Shown here piece after piece: positions 26,160 to 40,487 of a DNA stretch of 64,000 nt (position 1 is the first letter of the stretch; each line of letters begins with the position of its first letter). Location of the stretch: contig CM059624.1 of NCBI GenBank assembly GCA_030435675.1, positions 5,418,769 through 5,482,768 on the forward strand. Reading direction: 5' to 3'. The notes beneath the pieces are model-generated. The model made no database searches. It had not been told where the DNA came from and saw only the letters and a program-made list of their open reading frames with translations. The position numbers and the translations under genes are program-made. Origin of the DNA: Steinernema hermaphroditum. Lineage: Eukaryota; Nematoda; Chromadorea; Rhabditida; Steinernematidae.

Positions 26160-27430
26160 GCAAAACTTTCGATTCGAGACAGATAGGACCTTGTTCATAC
26201 AAAGAGTTCTGCATCTGACCCTCCTGCTCCAAAGTACCATAGCATTTTTATGACTGGATCTTGTAGAACTGCACGAGCCTGATCGAACGCGCCTATTCCC
26301 GTTGGGATTACTGTGGACTATCTTAGTTTCCTGCAAAACTTTCAATTCGAGACAGCAGGGCCCTTGCTCACACCAAGAGCTCTGCATCTGACCCTCCTGC
26401 TCCAAAGTACCATAGCATTTTTATGATTGGATCTTGTAGAACTGCACGAGCCTGATCGAACGCGCCTACTCTCGTTGGATTTACTGTGGACTATCTTAGT
26501 TTCCTGCAAAACTTTCAATTCGAGACAGCAGGGCCCTTGCTCATACAAAGTGTTATGCATCTGACCCCTCCGGCTCCAAGCCATATTTTTATGATTGGAT
26601 CTTGTAGAACTGCACGAGCCTGATCGAACGCGCCTATTCCCGTTGGGATTACTGTGGACTATCTTAGTTTCCTGCAAAACTTTCGATTCGAGACAGATAG
26701 GACCTTGTTCATACAAAGAGTTCTGCATCTGACCCTCCTGCTCCAAAGTACCATAGCATTTTTATGACTGGATCTTGTAGAACTGCACGAGCCTGATCGA
26801 ACGCGCCTATTCCCGTTGGGATTACTGTGGACTATCTTAGTTTCCTGCAAAACTTTCAATTCGAGACAGCAGGGCCCTTGCTCACACCAAGAGCTCTGCA
26901 TCTGACCCTCCTGCTCCAAAGTACCATAGCATTTTTATGATTGGATCTTGTAGAACTGCACGAGCCTGATCGAACGCGCCTACTCTCGTTGGATTTACTG
27001 TGGACTATCTTAGTTTCCTGCAAAACTTTCAATTCGAGACAGCAGGGCCCTTGCTCATACAAAGTGTTATGCATCTGACCCCTCCGCTCCAAATATTTTT
27101 ATGATTGGATCTTGTAGAACTGCACGAGCCTGATCGAACGCGCCTATTCCCGTTGGGATTACTGTGGACTATCTTAGTTTCCTGCAAAACTTTCGATTCG
27201 AGACAGATAGGACCTTGTTCATACAAAGAGTTCTGCATCTGACCCTCCTGCTCCAAAGTACCATAGCATTTTTATGACTGGATCTTGTAGAACTGCACGA
27301 GCCTGATCGAACGCGCCTATTCCCGTTGGGATTACTGTGGACTATCTTAGTTTCCTGCAAAACTTTCAATTCGAGACAGCAGGGCCCTTGCTCACACCAA
27401 GAGCTCTGCATCTGACCCTCCTGCTCCAAA
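26160..27430 (-). repeat. 3-monomer HOR, about 510-514 bp
   Basis: A three-monomer order recurs at spacings of 514 and 510 bp. It is marked by the rare AAAGTGTTATGC variant (TGTT at 26551 and 27064; a related unit at 25698). The three marked units carry three different alleles at the indel site: CTCCAATTTTTATG, GGCTCCAAGCCATATTTT and CTCCAAATATTTTTATG. The length differences between copies come from that site. Confidence 0.78.
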
Positions 27431-28439
27431 GTACCATAGCATTTTTATGATTGGATCTTGTAGAACTGCACGAGCCTGATCGAACGCGCCTATTCCCGTT
27501 GGGATTACTGTGGACTATCTTAGTTTCCTGCAAAACTTTCAATTCGAGACAGATAGGGCCTTGTTCATACAAAGAGTTCTGCATCTGACCCTCCTGCTCC
27601 AAAGTACCATAGCATTTTTATGACTGGATCTTGTAGAACTGCACGAGCCTGATCGAACGCGCCTACTCTCGTTGGATTTACTGTGGACTATCTTAGTTTC
27701 CTGCAAAACTTTCGATTCGAGACAGATAGGACCTTGTTCATACAAAGAGTTCTGCATCTGACCCTCCTGCTCCAAAGTACCATAGCATTTTTATGACTGG
27801 ATCTTGTAGAACTGCACGAGCCTGATCGAACGCGCCTATTCCCGTTGGGATTACTGTGGACTATCTTAGTTTCCTGCAAAACTTTCAATTCGAGACAGCA
27901 GGGCCCTTGCTCACACCAAGAGCTCTGCATCTGACCCTCCTGCTCCAAAGTACCATAGCATTTTTATGATTGGATCTTGTAGAACTGCACGAGCCTGATC
28001 GAACGCGCCTACTCTCGTTGGATTTACTGTGGACTATCTTAGTTTCCTGCAAAACTTTCAATTCGAGACAGCAGGGCCCTTGCTCATACAAAGAGTTATG
28101 CATCTGACCCCTCCTGCTCCAAATACCATAGCATTTTTATGATTGGATCTTGTAGAACTGCACGAGCCTGATCGAACGCGCCTATTCCCGTTGGGATTAC
28201 TGTGGACTATCTTAGTTTCCTGCAAAACTTTCAATTCGAGACAGCAGGGCCCTTGCTCACACCAAGAGCTCTGCATCTGACCCTCCTGCTCCAAAGTACC
28301 ATAGCATTTTTATGATTGGATCTTGTAGAACTGCACGAGCCTGATCGAACGCGCCTATTCCCGTTGGGATTACTGTGGACTATCTTAGTTTCCTGCAAAA
28401 CTTTCAATTCGAGACAGATAGGGCCTTGTTCATACAAAG

Positions 28440-29315
28440 AGCTCTGCATGTGACCCTCCTGCTCCAAAGTACCATAGCATTTTTATGATTGGATCTTGTA
28501 GAACTGCACGAGCCTGATCGAACGCGCCTACTCTCGTTGGATTTACTGTGGACTATCTTAGTTTCCTGCAAAACTTTCAATTCGAGACAGCAGGGCCCTT
28601 GCTCACACCAAGAGTTATGCATCTGACCCCTCCTGCTCCAAAGTACCATACATTTTTATGATTGGATCGTGTAGAACTGCACGAGCCTGATCGAACGCGC
28701 CTACTCTCGTTGGATTTACTGTGGACTATCTTAGTTTCCTGCAAAACTTTCAATTCGAGACAGATAGGGCCTTGTTCATACAAAGAGTTCTGCATCTGAC
28801 CCTCCTGCTCCAAAGTACCATAGCATTTTTATGACTGGATCTTGTAGAACTGCACGAGCCTGATCGAACGCGCCTACTCTCGTTGGATTTACTGTGGACT
28901 ATCTTAGTTTCCTGCAAAACTTTCGATTCGAGACAGATAGGGCCTTGTTCATACAAAGAGTTCAGCATCTGACCCTCCTGCTCCAAAGTACCATAGCATT
29001 TTTATGACTGGATCTTGTAGAACTGCACGAGCCTGATCGAACGCGCCTATTCCCGTTGGGATTACTGTGGACTATCTTAGTTTCCTGCAAAACTTTCAAT
29101 TCGAGACAGCAGGGCCCTTGCTCACACCAAGAGCTCTGCATCTGACCCTCCTGCTCCAAAGTACCATAGCATTTTTATGATTGGATCTTGCAGAACTGCA
29201 CGAGCCTGATCGAACGCGCCTACTCTCGTTGGATTTACTGTGGACTATCTTAGTTTCCTGCAAAACTTTCAATTCGAGACAGCAGGGCCCTTGCTCACAC
29301 CAAGAGCTCTGCATC
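28440..29315 (-). repeat. 5-monomer segment duplicated at 3630 bp, copy 1
   Basis: Matches 32074-32945. Shared rare markers are TGCATGTGACC, ATGCATCTGACC joined to CACACCAAGAG, TTCAGCATCTG (28961 and 32591) and ATCTTGCAGAAC (28-29 kb and 32.8 kb). The offset changes from about 3634 to 3630 across the indel site, where the copies differ. Confidence 0.82.
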
Positions 29316-32073
29316 TGACCCCTCCGCTCCAAAGTACCATAGCATTTTTATGATTGGATCTTGTAGAACTGCACGAGCCTGATCGAACGCGCCTATTCCC
29401 GTTGGATTTACTGTGGACTATCTTAGTTTCCTGCAAAACTTTCAATTCGAGACAGCAGGGCCCTTGCTCACACCAAGAGCTCTGCATCTGACCCTCCTGC
29501 TCCAAAGTACCATAGCATTTTTATGATTGGATCTTGTAGAACTGCACGAGCCTGATCGAACGCGCCTATTCCCGTTGGGATTACTGTGGACTATCTTAGT
29601 TTCCTGCAAAACTTTCAATTCGAGACAGATAGGGCCTTGTTCATACAAAGAGTTCTGCATCTGACCCTCCTGCTCCAAAGTACCATAGCATTTTTATGAT
29701 TGGATCTTGCAGAACTGCACGAGCCTGATCGAACGCGCCTACTCTCGTTGGATTTACTGTGGACTATCTTAGTTTCCTGCAAAACTTTCAATTCGAGACA
29801 GCAGGGCCCTTGCTCACACCAAGAGCTCTGCATCTGACCCTCCTGCTCCAAAGTACCATAGCATTTTTATGATTGGATCTTGCAGAACTGCACGAGCCTG
29901 ATCGAACGCGCCTACTCTCGTTGGATTTACTGTGGACTATCTTAGTTTCCTGCAAAACTTTCAATTCGAGACAGCAGGGCCCTTGCTCACACCAAGAGCT
30001 CTGCATCTGACCCTCCTGCTCCAAAGTACCATAGCATTTTTATGATTGGATCTTGTAGAACTGCACGAGCCTGATCGAACGCGCCTATTCCCGTTGGGAT
30101 TACTGTGGACTATCTTAGTTTCCTGCAAAACTTTCAATTCGAGACAGATAGGGCCTTGTTCATACAAAGAGTTCTGCATCTGACCCTCCTGCTCCAAAGT
30201 ACCATAGCATTTTTATGACTGGATCTTGTAGAACTGCACGAGCCTGATCGAACGCGCCTACTCTCGTTGGATTTACTGTGGACTATCTTAGTTTCCTGCA
30301 AAACTTTCAATTCGAGACAGATAGGGCCTTGTTCATACAAAGAGTTCTGCATCTGACCCTCCTGCTCCAAAGACCATAGCATTTTTATGATTGGATCTTG
30401 TAGAACTGCACGAGCCTGATCGAACGCGCCTACTCTCGTTGGATTTACTGTGGACTATCTTAGTTTCCTGCAAAACTTTCGATTCGAGACAGATAGGACC
30501 TTGTTCATACAAAGAGTTCTGCATCTGACCCTCCTGCTCCAAAGTACCATAGCATTTTTATGACTGGATCTTGTAGAACTGCACGAGCCTGATCGAACGC
30601 GCCTATTCCCGTTGGGATTACTGTGGACTATCTTAGTTTCCTGCAAAACTTTCAATTCGAGACAGCAGGGCCCTTGCTCACACCAAGAGCTCTGCATCTG
30701 ACCCTCCTGCTCCAAAGTACCATAGCATTTTTATGATTGGATCTTGTAGAACTGCACGAGCCTGATCGAACGCGCCTACTCTCGTTGGATTTACTGTGGA
30801 CTATCTTAGTTTCCTGCAAAACTTTCAATTCGAGACAGCAGGGCCCTTGCTCATACAAAGAGTTATGCATCTGACCCCTCCTGCTCCAAAGTACCATAGC
30901 ATTTTTATGATTGGATCTTGTAGAACTGCACGAGCCTGATCGAACGCGCCTACTCTCGTTGGATTTACTGTGGACTATCTTAGTTTCCTGCAAAACTTTC
31001 AATTCGAGACAGCAGGGCCCTTGCTCACACCAAGAGCTCTGCATCTGACCCTCCTGCTCCAAAGTACCATAGCATTTTTATGATTGGATCTTGTAGAACT
31101 GCACGAGCCTGATCGAATGCGCCTATTCCCGTTGGGATTACTGTGGACTATCTTAGTTTCCTGCAAAACTTTCAATTCGAGACAGATAGGGCCTTGTTCA
31201 TACAAAGAGTTCTGCATCTGACCCTCCTGCTCCAAAGTACCATAGCATTTTTATGACTGGATCTTGTAGAACTGCACGAGCCTGATCGAACGCGCCTACT
31301 CTCGTTGGATTTACTGTGGACTATCTTAGTTTCCTGCAAAACTTTCAATTCGAGACAGATAGGGCCTTGTTCATACAAAGAGTTCTGCATCTGACCCTCC
31401 TGCTCCAAAGTACCATAGCATTTTTATGATTGGATCGTGTAGAACTGCACGAGCCTGATCGAACGCGCCTACTCTCGTTGGATTTACTGTGGACTATCTT
31501 AGTTTCCTGCAAAACTTTCGATTCGAGACAGATAGGACCTTGTTCATACAAAGAGTTCTGCATCTGACCCTCCTGCTCCAAAGTACCATAGCATTTTTAT
31601 GACTGGATCTTGTAGAACTGCACGAGCCTGATCGAACGCGCCTATTCCCGTTGGGATTACTGTGGACTATCTTAGTTTCCTGCAAAACTTTCAATTCGAG
31701 ACAGCAGGGCCCTTGCTCACACCAAGAGCTCTGCATCTGACCCTCCTGCTCCAAAGTACCATAGCATTTTTATGATTGGATCTTGTAGAACTGCACGAGC
31801 CTGATCGAACGCGCCTACTCTCGTTGGATTTACTGTGGACTATCTTAGTTTCCTGCAAAACTTTCAATTCGAGACAGCAGGGCCCTTGCTCATACAAAGA
31901 GTTATGCATCTGACCCCTCCTGCTCCAAAGTACCATAGCATTTTTATGATTGGATCTTGTAGAACTGCACGAGCCTGATCGAACGCGCCTACTCTCGTTG
32001 GATTTACTGTGGACTATCTTACTTTCCTGCAAAACTTTCAATTCGAGACAGCAGGGCCCTTGCTCACACCAAG

Positions 32074-32945
32074 AGCTCTGCATGTGACCCTCCTGCTCCA
32101 AAGTACCATAGCATTTTTATGATTGGATCTTGTAGAACTGCACGAACCTGATCGAACGCGCCTACTCTCGTTGGATTTACTGTGGACTATCTTAGTTTCC
32201 TGCAAAACTTTCAATTCGAGACAGCAGGGCCCTTGCTCACACCAAGAGTTATGCATCTGACCCTCCTCTCCGTACCATCGAATTTTTATGATTGGATCGT
32301 GTAGAACTGCACGAGCCTGATCGAACGCGCCTACTCTCGTTGGATTTACTGTGGACTATCTTAGTTTCCTGCAAAACTTTCAATTCGAGACAGATAGGGC
32401 CTTGTTCATACAAAGAGTTCTGCATCTGACCCTCCTGCTCCAAAGTACCATAGCATTTTTATGACTGGATCTTGTAGAACTGCACGAGCCTGATCGAACG
32501 CGCCTACTCTCGTTGGATTTACTGTGGACTATCTTAGTTTCCTGCAAAACTTTCGATTCGAGACAGATAGGACCTTGTTCATACAAAGAGTTCAGCATCT
32601 GACCCTCCTGCTCCAAAGTACCATAGCATTTTTATGACTGGATCTTGTAGAACTGCACGAGCCTGATCGAACGCGCCTATTCCCGTTGGGATTACTGTGG
32701 ACTATCTTAGTTTCCTGCAAAACTTTCAATTCGAGACAGCAGGGCCCTTGCTCACACCAAGAGCTCTGCATCTGACCCTCCTGCTCCAAAGTACCATAGC
32801 ATTTTTATGATTGGATCTTGCAGAACTGCACGAGCCTGATCGAACGCGCCTACTCTCGTTGGATTTACTGTGGACTATCTTAGTTTCCTGCAAAACTTTC
32901 AATTCGAGACAGCAGGGCCCTTGCTCACACCAAGAGCTCTGCATC
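32074..32945 (-). repeat. 5-monomer segment duplicated at 3630 bp, copy 2
   Basis: Partner of 28440-29315. At 32262-32288 the indel-site sequence is scrambled (CTCCTCTCCGTACCATCG), whereas copy 1 has an almost normal CAAAGTACCATACATTTT. Confidence 0.82.
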
Positions 32946-34342
32946 TGACCCTCCTGCTCCAAAGTACCATAGCATTTTTATGATTGGATCTTGTAGAACT
33001 GCACGAGCCTGATCGAACGCGCCTACTCTCGTTGGGATTACTGTGGACTATCTTAGTTTCCTGCAAAACTTTCAATTCGAGACAGCAGGGCCCTTGCTCA
33101 TACAAAGAGTTATGCATCTGACCGCTCCTGCTCCAACTTTTTTATGATTGGATCGTGTAGAACTGCACGAGCCTGATCGAACGCGCCTACTCTCGTTGGA
33201 TTTACTGTGGACTATCTTAGTTTCCTGCAAAACTTTCAATTCGAGACAGATAGGGCCTTGTTCATACAAAGAGTTCTGCATCTGACCCTCCTGCTCCAAA
33301 GTACCATAGCATTTTTATGACTGGATCTTGTAGAACTGCACGAGGCTGATCGAACGCGCCTACTCTCGTTGGATTTACTGTGGACTATCTTAGTTTCCTG
33401 CAAAACTTTCAATTCGAGACAGCAGGGCCCTTGCTCATACAAAGAGTTATGCATCTGACCCCTCCGCTCCAAAGTACCATAGCATTTTTATGATTGGATC
33501 TTGTAGAACTGCACGAGCCTGATCGAACGCGCCTACTCTCGTTGGATTTACTGTGGACTATCTTAGTTTCCTGCAAAACTTTCAATTCGAGACAGCAGGG
33601 CCCTTGCTCATACAAAGAGTTATGCATCTGACCCCTCCTGCTCCAAAGTACCATAGCATTTTTATGATTGGATCTTGTAGAACTGCACGAGCCTGATCGA
33701 ACGCGCCTACTCTCGTTGGATTTACTGTGGACTATCTTAGTTTCCTGCAAAACTTTCAATTCGAGACAGCAGGGCCCTTGCTCACACCAAGAGCTCTGCA
33801 TCTGACCCTCCTGCTCCAAAGTACCATAGCATTTTTATGATTGGATCTTGTAGAACTGCACGAGCCTGATCGAACGCGCCTACTCTCGTTGGATTTACTG
33901 TGGACTATCTTAGTTTCCTGCAAAACTTTCAATTCGAGACAGCAGGGCCCTTGCTCACACCAAGAGCTCTGCATCTGACCCTCCTGCTCCAAAGTACCAT
34001 AGCATTTTTATGATTGGATCTTGTAGAACTGCACGAGCCTGATCGAACGCGCCTACTCTCGTTGGATTTACTGTGGACTATCTTAGTTTCCTGCAAAACT
34101 TTCAATTCGAGACAGCAGGGCCCTTGCTCACACCAAGAGCTCTGCATCTGACCCTCCTGCTCCAAAGTACCATAGCATTTTTATGATTGGATCTTGTAGA
34201 ACTGCACGAGCCTGATCGAACGCGCCTATTCCCGTTGGGATTACTGTGGACTATCTTAGTTTCCTGCAAAACTTTCAATTCGAGACAGATAGGGCCTTGT
34301 TCATACAAAGAGTTCTGCATCTGACCCTCCTGCTCCAAAGTA

Positions 34343-36061
34343 CCATAGCATTTTTATGACTGTATCTTGTAGAACTGCACGAGCCTGATCGAACGCGCCT
34401 ACTCTCGTTGGATTTACTGTGGACTATCTTAGTTTCCTGCAAAACTTTCAATTCGAGACAGATAGGGCCTTGTTCATACAAAGAGTTCTGCATCTGACCC
34501 TCCTGCTCCAATTTCATACATTTTTATGATTGGATCGTGTAGAACTGCACGAGCCTGATCGAACGCGCCTACTCTCGTTGGATTTACTGTGGACTATCTT
34601 AGTTTCCTGCAAAACTTTCGATTCGAGACAGATAGGACCTTGTTCATACAAAGAGTTCTGCATCTGACCCTCCTGCTCCAAAGTACCATAGCATTTTTAT
34701 GACTGGATCTTGTAGAACTGCACGAGCCTGATCGAACGCGCCTATTCCCGTTGGGATTACTGTGGACTATCTTAGTTTCCTGCAAAACTTTCAATTCGAG
34801 ACAGCAGGGCCCTTGCTCACACCAAGAGCTCTGCATCTGACCCTCCTGCTCCAAAGTACCATAGCATTTTTATGATTGGATCTTGTAGAACTGCACGAGC
34901 CTGATCGAACGCGCCTATTCCCGTTGGGATTACTGTGGACTATCTTAGTTTCCTGCAAAACTTTCAATTCGAGACAGATAGGGCCTTGTTCATACAAAGA
35001 GTTCTGCATCTGACCCTCCTGCTCCAAAGTACCATAGCATTTTTATGATTGGATCTTGTAGAACTGCACGAGCCTGATCGAACGCGCCTACTCTCGTTGG
35101 GATTACTGTGGACTATCTTAGTTTCCTGCAAAACTTTCAATTCGAGACAGCAGGGCCCTTGCTCATACAAAGAGTTATGCATCTGACCGCTCCGCTCCAA
35201 AATAATTTTTATGATTGGATCGTGTAGAACTGCACGAGCCTGATCGAACGCGCCTACTCTCGTTGGATTTACTGTGGACTATCTTAGTTTCCTGCAAAAC
35301 TTTCAATTCGAGACAGATAGGGCCTTGTTCATACAAAGAGTTCTGCATCTGACCCTCCTGCTCCAAAGTACCATAGCATTTTTATGACTGGATCTTGTAG
35401 AACTGCACGAGGCTGATCGAACGCGCCTACTCTCGTTGGATTTACTGTGGACTATCTTAGTTTCCTGCAAAACTTTCAATTCGAGACAGCAGGGCCCTTG
35501 CTCATACAAAGAGTTATGCATCTGACCCCTCCGCTCCAAAGTACCATAGCATTTTTATGATTGGATCTTGTAGAACTGCACGAGCCTGATCGAACGCGCC
35601 TACTCTCGTTGGATTTACTGTGGACTATCTTAGTTTCCTGCAAAACTTTCAATTCGAGACAGCAGGGCCCTTGCTCATACAAAGAGTTATGCATCTGACC
35701 CCTCCGCTCCAAAGTACCATAGCATTTTTATGATTGGATCTTGTAGAACTGCACGAGCCTGATCGAACGCGCCTACTCTCGTTGGATTTACTGTGGACTA
35801 TCTTAGTTTCCTGCAAAACTTTCAATTCGAGACAGCAGGGCCCTTGCTCACACCAAGAGCTCTGCATCTGACCCTCCTGCTCCAAAGTACCATAGCATTT
35901 TTATGATTGGATCTTGTAGAACTGCACGAGCCTGATCGAACGCGCCTACTCTCGTTGGATTTACTGTGGACTATCTTAGTTTCCTGCAAAACTTTCAATT
36001 CGAGACAGCAGGGCCCTTGCTCACACCAAGAGCTCTGCATCTGACCCTCCTGCTCCAAAGT
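34343..36061 (-). repeat. Super-repeat A, copy 1 (about 1720 bp)
   Basis: First of four related blocks, each starting at the rare ACTGTATCTTG change (34361, 36081, 38133, 40507). It contains one GCACGAGGCTG monomer and two indel-site alleles (CCAATTTCATACATTTTT and CCAAAATAATTTTT) that are both plain 12-bp deletions in the later copies. Confidence 0.8.
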
Positions 36062-38113
36062 ACCATAGCATTTTTATGACTGTATCTTGTAGAACTGCAC
36101 GAGCCTGATCGAACGCGCCTACTCTCGTTGGATTTACTGTGGACTATCTTAGTTTCCTGCAAAACTTTCAATTCGAGACAGATAGGGCCTTGTTCATACA
36201 AAGAGTTCTGCATCTGACCCTCCTGCTCCAATTTTTATGATTGGATCGTGTAGAACTGCACGAGCCTGATCGAACGCGCCTACTCTCGTTGGATTTACTG
36301 TGGACTATCTTAGTTTCCTGCAAAACTTTCGATTCGAGACAGATAGGACCTTGTTCATACAAAGAGTTCTGCATCTGACCCTCCTGCTCCAAAGTACCAT
36401 AGCATTTTTATGACTGGATCTTGTAGAACTGCACGAGCCTGATCGAACGCGCCTATTCCCGTTGGGATTACTGTGGACTATCTTAGTTTCCTGCAAAACT
36501 TTCAATTCGAGACAGCAGGGCCCTTGCTCACACCAAGAGCTCTGCATCTGACCCTCCTGCTCCAAAGTACCATAGCATTTTTATGATTGGATCTTGTAGA
36601 ACTGCACGAGCCTGATCGAACGCGCCTATTCCCGTTGGGATTACTGTGGACTATCTTAGTTTCCTGCAAAACTTTCAATTCGAGACAGATAGGGCCTTGT
36701 TCATACAAAGAGTTCTGCATCTGACCCTCCTGCTCCAAAGTACCATAGCATTTTTATGATTGGATCTTGTAGAACTGCACGAGCCTGATCGAACGCGCCT
36801 ACTCTCGTTGGGATTACTGTGGACTATCTTAGTTTCCTGCAAAACTTTCAATTCGAGACAGCAGGGCCCTTGCTCATACAAAGAGTTATGCATCTGACCG
36901 CTCCGCTCCAATTTTTATGATTGGATCGTGTAGAACTGCACGAGCCTGATCGAACGCGCCTACTCTCGTTGGATTTACTGTGGACTATCTTAGTTTCCTG
37001 CAAAACTTTCAATTCGAGACAGATAGGGCCTTGTTCATACAAAGAGTTCTGCATCTGACCCTCCTGCTCCAAAGTACCATAGCATTTTTATGACTGGATC
37101 TTGTAGAACTGCACGAGGCTGATCGAACGCGCCTACTCTCGTTGGATTTACTGTGGACTATCTTAGTTTCCTGCAAAACTTTCAATTCGAGACAGCAGGG
37201 CCCTTGCTCATACAAAGAGTTATGCATCTGACCCCTCCGCTCCAAAGTACCATAGCATTTTTATGATTGGATCTTGTAGAACTGCACGAGCCTGATCGAA
37301 CGCGCCTACTCTCGTTGGATTTACTGTGGACTATCTTAGTTTCCTGCAAAACTTTCAATTCGAGACAGCAGGGCCCTTGCTCATACAAAGAGTTATGCAT
37401 CTGACCCCTCCGCTCCAAAGTACCATAGCATTTTTATGATTGGATCTTGTAGAACTGCACGAGCCTGATCGAACGCGCCTACTCTCGTTGGATTTACTGT
37501 GGACTATCTTAGTTTCCTGCAAAACTTTCAATTCGAGACAGCAGGGCCCTTGCTCACACCAAGAGCTCTGCATCTGACCCTCCTGCTCCAAAGTACCATA
37601 GCATTTTTATGATTGGATCTTGTAGAACTGCACGAGCCTGATCGAACGCGCCTACTCTCGTTGGATTTACTGTGGACTATCTTAGTTTCCTGCAAAACTT
37701 TCAATTCGAGACAGCAGGGCCCTTGCTCACACCAAGAGCTCTGCATCTGACCCTCCTGCTCCAAAGTACCATAGCATTTTTATGATTGGATCTTGTAGAA
37801 CTGCACGAGCCTGATCGAACGCGCCTACTCTCGTTGGATTTACTGTGGACTATCTTAGTTTCCTGCAAAACTTTCAATTCGAGACAGCAGGGCCCTTGCT
37901 CACACCAAGAGCTCTGCATCTGACCCTCCTGCTCCAAAGTACCATAGCATTTTTATGATTGGATCTTGTAGAACTGCACGAGCCTGATCGAACGCGCCTA
38001 TTCCCGTTGGGATTACTGTGGACTATCTTAGTTTCCTGCAAAACTTTCAATTCGAGACAGATAGGGCCTTGTTCATACAAAGAGTTCTGCATCTGACCCT
38101 CCTGCTCCAAAGT
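36062..38113 (-). repeat. Super-repeat A, copy 2 (2052 bp)
   Basis: Same monomer order as copy 1 plus two additional 173-bp monomers near the 3' side of the block (37.7-38.05 kb). The length change from 1720 to 2052 equals +346 for two monomers, minus 9 and minus 5 for the two shorter indel alleles, which accounts for every base. Confidence 0.85.
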
Positions 38114-40487
38114 ACCATAGCATTTTTATGACTGTATCTTGTAGAACTGCACGAGCCTGATCGAACGCGCCTACTCTCGTTGGATTTACTGTGGACTATC
38201 TTAGTTTCCTGCAAAACTTTCAATTCGAGACAGATAGGGCCTTGTTCATACAAAGAGTTCTGCATCTGACCCTCCTGCTCCAATTTTTATGATTGGATCG
38301 TGTAGAACTGCACGAGCCTGATCGAACGCGCCTACTCTCGTTGGATTTACTGTGGACTATCTTAGTTTCCTGCAAAACTTTCGATTCGAGACAGATAGGA
38401 CCTTGTTCATACAAAGAGTTCTGCATCTGACCCTCCTGCTCCAAAGTACCATAGCATTTTTATGACTGGATCTTGTAGAACTGCACGAGCCTGATCGAAC
38501 GCGCCTATTCCCGTTGGGATTACTGTGGACTATCTTAGTTTCCTGCAAAACTTTCAATTCGAGACAGCAGGGCCCTTGCTCACACCAAGAGCTCTGCATC
38601 TGACCCTCCTGCTCCAAAGTACCATAGCATTTTTATGATTGGATCTTGTAGAACTGCACGAGCCTGATCGAACGCGCCTATTCCCGTTGGGATTACTGTG
38701 GACTATCTTAGTTTCCTGCAAAACTTTCAATTCGAGACAGATAGGGCCTTGTTCATACAAAGAGTTCTGCATCTGACCCTCCTGCTCCAAAGTACCATAG
38801 CATTTTTATGACTGGATCTTGTAGAACTGCACGAGCCTGATCGAACGCGCCTACTCTCGTTGGGATTACTGTGGACTATCTTAGTTTCCTGCAAAACTTT
38901 CAATTCGAGACAGCAGGGCCCTTGCTCATACAAAGAGTTATGCATCTGACCGCTCCGCTCCAATTTTTATGATTGGATCGTGTAGAACTGCACGAGCCTG
39001 ATCGAACGCGCCTACTCTCGTTGGATTTACTGTGGACTATCTTAGTTTCCTGCAAAACTTTCAATTCGAGACAGATAGGGCCTTGTTCATACAAAGAGTT
39101 CTGCATCTGACCCTCCTGCTCCAAAGTACCATAGCATTTTTATGACTGGATCTTGTAGAACTGCACGAGGCTGATCGAACGCGCCTACTCTCGTTGGATT
39201 TACTGTGGACTATCTTAGTTTCCTGCAAAACTTTCAATTCGAGACAGCAGGGCCCTTGCTCATACAAAGAGTTATGCATCTGACCCCTCCGCTCCAAAGT
39301 ACCATAGCATTTTTATGATTGGATCTTGTAGAACTGCACGAGCCTGATCGAACGCGCCTACTCTCGTTGGATTTACTGTGGACTATCTTAGTTTCCTGCA
39401 AAACTTTCAATTCGAGACAGCAGGGCCCTTGCTCATACAAAGAGTTATGCATCTGACCCCTCCGCTCCAAAGTACCATAGCATTTTTATGATTGGATCTT
39501 GTAGAACTGCACGAGCCTGATCGAACGCGCCTACTCTCGTTGGATTTACTGTGGACTATCTTAGTTTCCTGCAAAACTTTCAATTCGAGACAGCAGGGCC
39601 CTTGCTCACACCAAGAGCTCTGCATCTGACCCTCCTGCTCCAAAGTACCATAGCATTTTTATGATTGGATCTTGTAGAACTGCACGAGCCTGATCGAACG
39701 CGCCTACTCTCGTTGGATTTACTGTGGACTATCTTAGTTTCCTGCAAAACTTTCAATTCGAGACAGCAGGGCCCTTGCTCACACCAAGAGCTCTGCATCT
39801 GACCCTCCTGCTCCAAAGTACCATAGCATTTTTATGATTGGATCTTGTAGAACTGCACGAGCCTGATCGAACGCGCCTACTCTCGTTGGATTTACTGTGG
39901 ACTATCTTAGTTTCCTGCAAAACTTTCAATTCGAGACAGCAGGGCCCTTGCTCATACAAAGAGTTATGCATCTGACCCCTCCGCTCCAATTTTTATGATT
40001 GGATCTTGTAGAACTGCACGAGCCTGATCGAACGCGCCTATTCCCGTTGGGATTACTGTGGACTATCTTAGTTTCCTGCAAAACTTTCAATTCGAGACAG
40101 CAGGGCCCTTGCTCATACAAAGAGTTATGCATCTGACCCCTCCGCTCCAATTTTTATGATTGGATCTTGTAGAACTGCACGAGCCTGATCGAACGCGCCT
40201 ACTCTCGTTGGATTTACTGTGGACTATCTTAGTTTCCTGCAAAACTTTCAATTCGAGACAGCAGGGCCCTTGCTCACACCAAGAGCTCTGCATCTGACCC
40301 TCCTGCTCCAAAGTACCATAGCATTTTTATGATTGGATCTTGTAGAACTGCACGAGCCTGATCGAACGCGCCTATTCCCGTTGGGATTACTGTGGACTAT
40401 CTTAGTTTCCTGCAAAACTTTCAATTCGAGACAGATAGGGCCTTGTTCATACAAAGAGTTCTGCATCTGACCCTCCTGCTCCAAAGT
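38114..40487 (-). repeat. Super-repeat A, copy 3 (2374 bp)
   Basis: Matches copy 2 at an offset of 2052 bp up to about 39950. It then contains two extra 161-bp monomers (39926-40247), making the block 322 bp longer, before the shared order resumes at an offset of 2374. Confidence 0.85.
39926..40247 (-). repeat. Two inserted 161-bp monomers
   Basis: Units 39926-40086 and 40087-40247 both carry CTCCGCTCCAATTTTTATG. They are absent from the otherwise matching position of super-repeat A copy 2, so they look like a local gain, or a replacement by unequal exchange. Confidence 0.8.
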
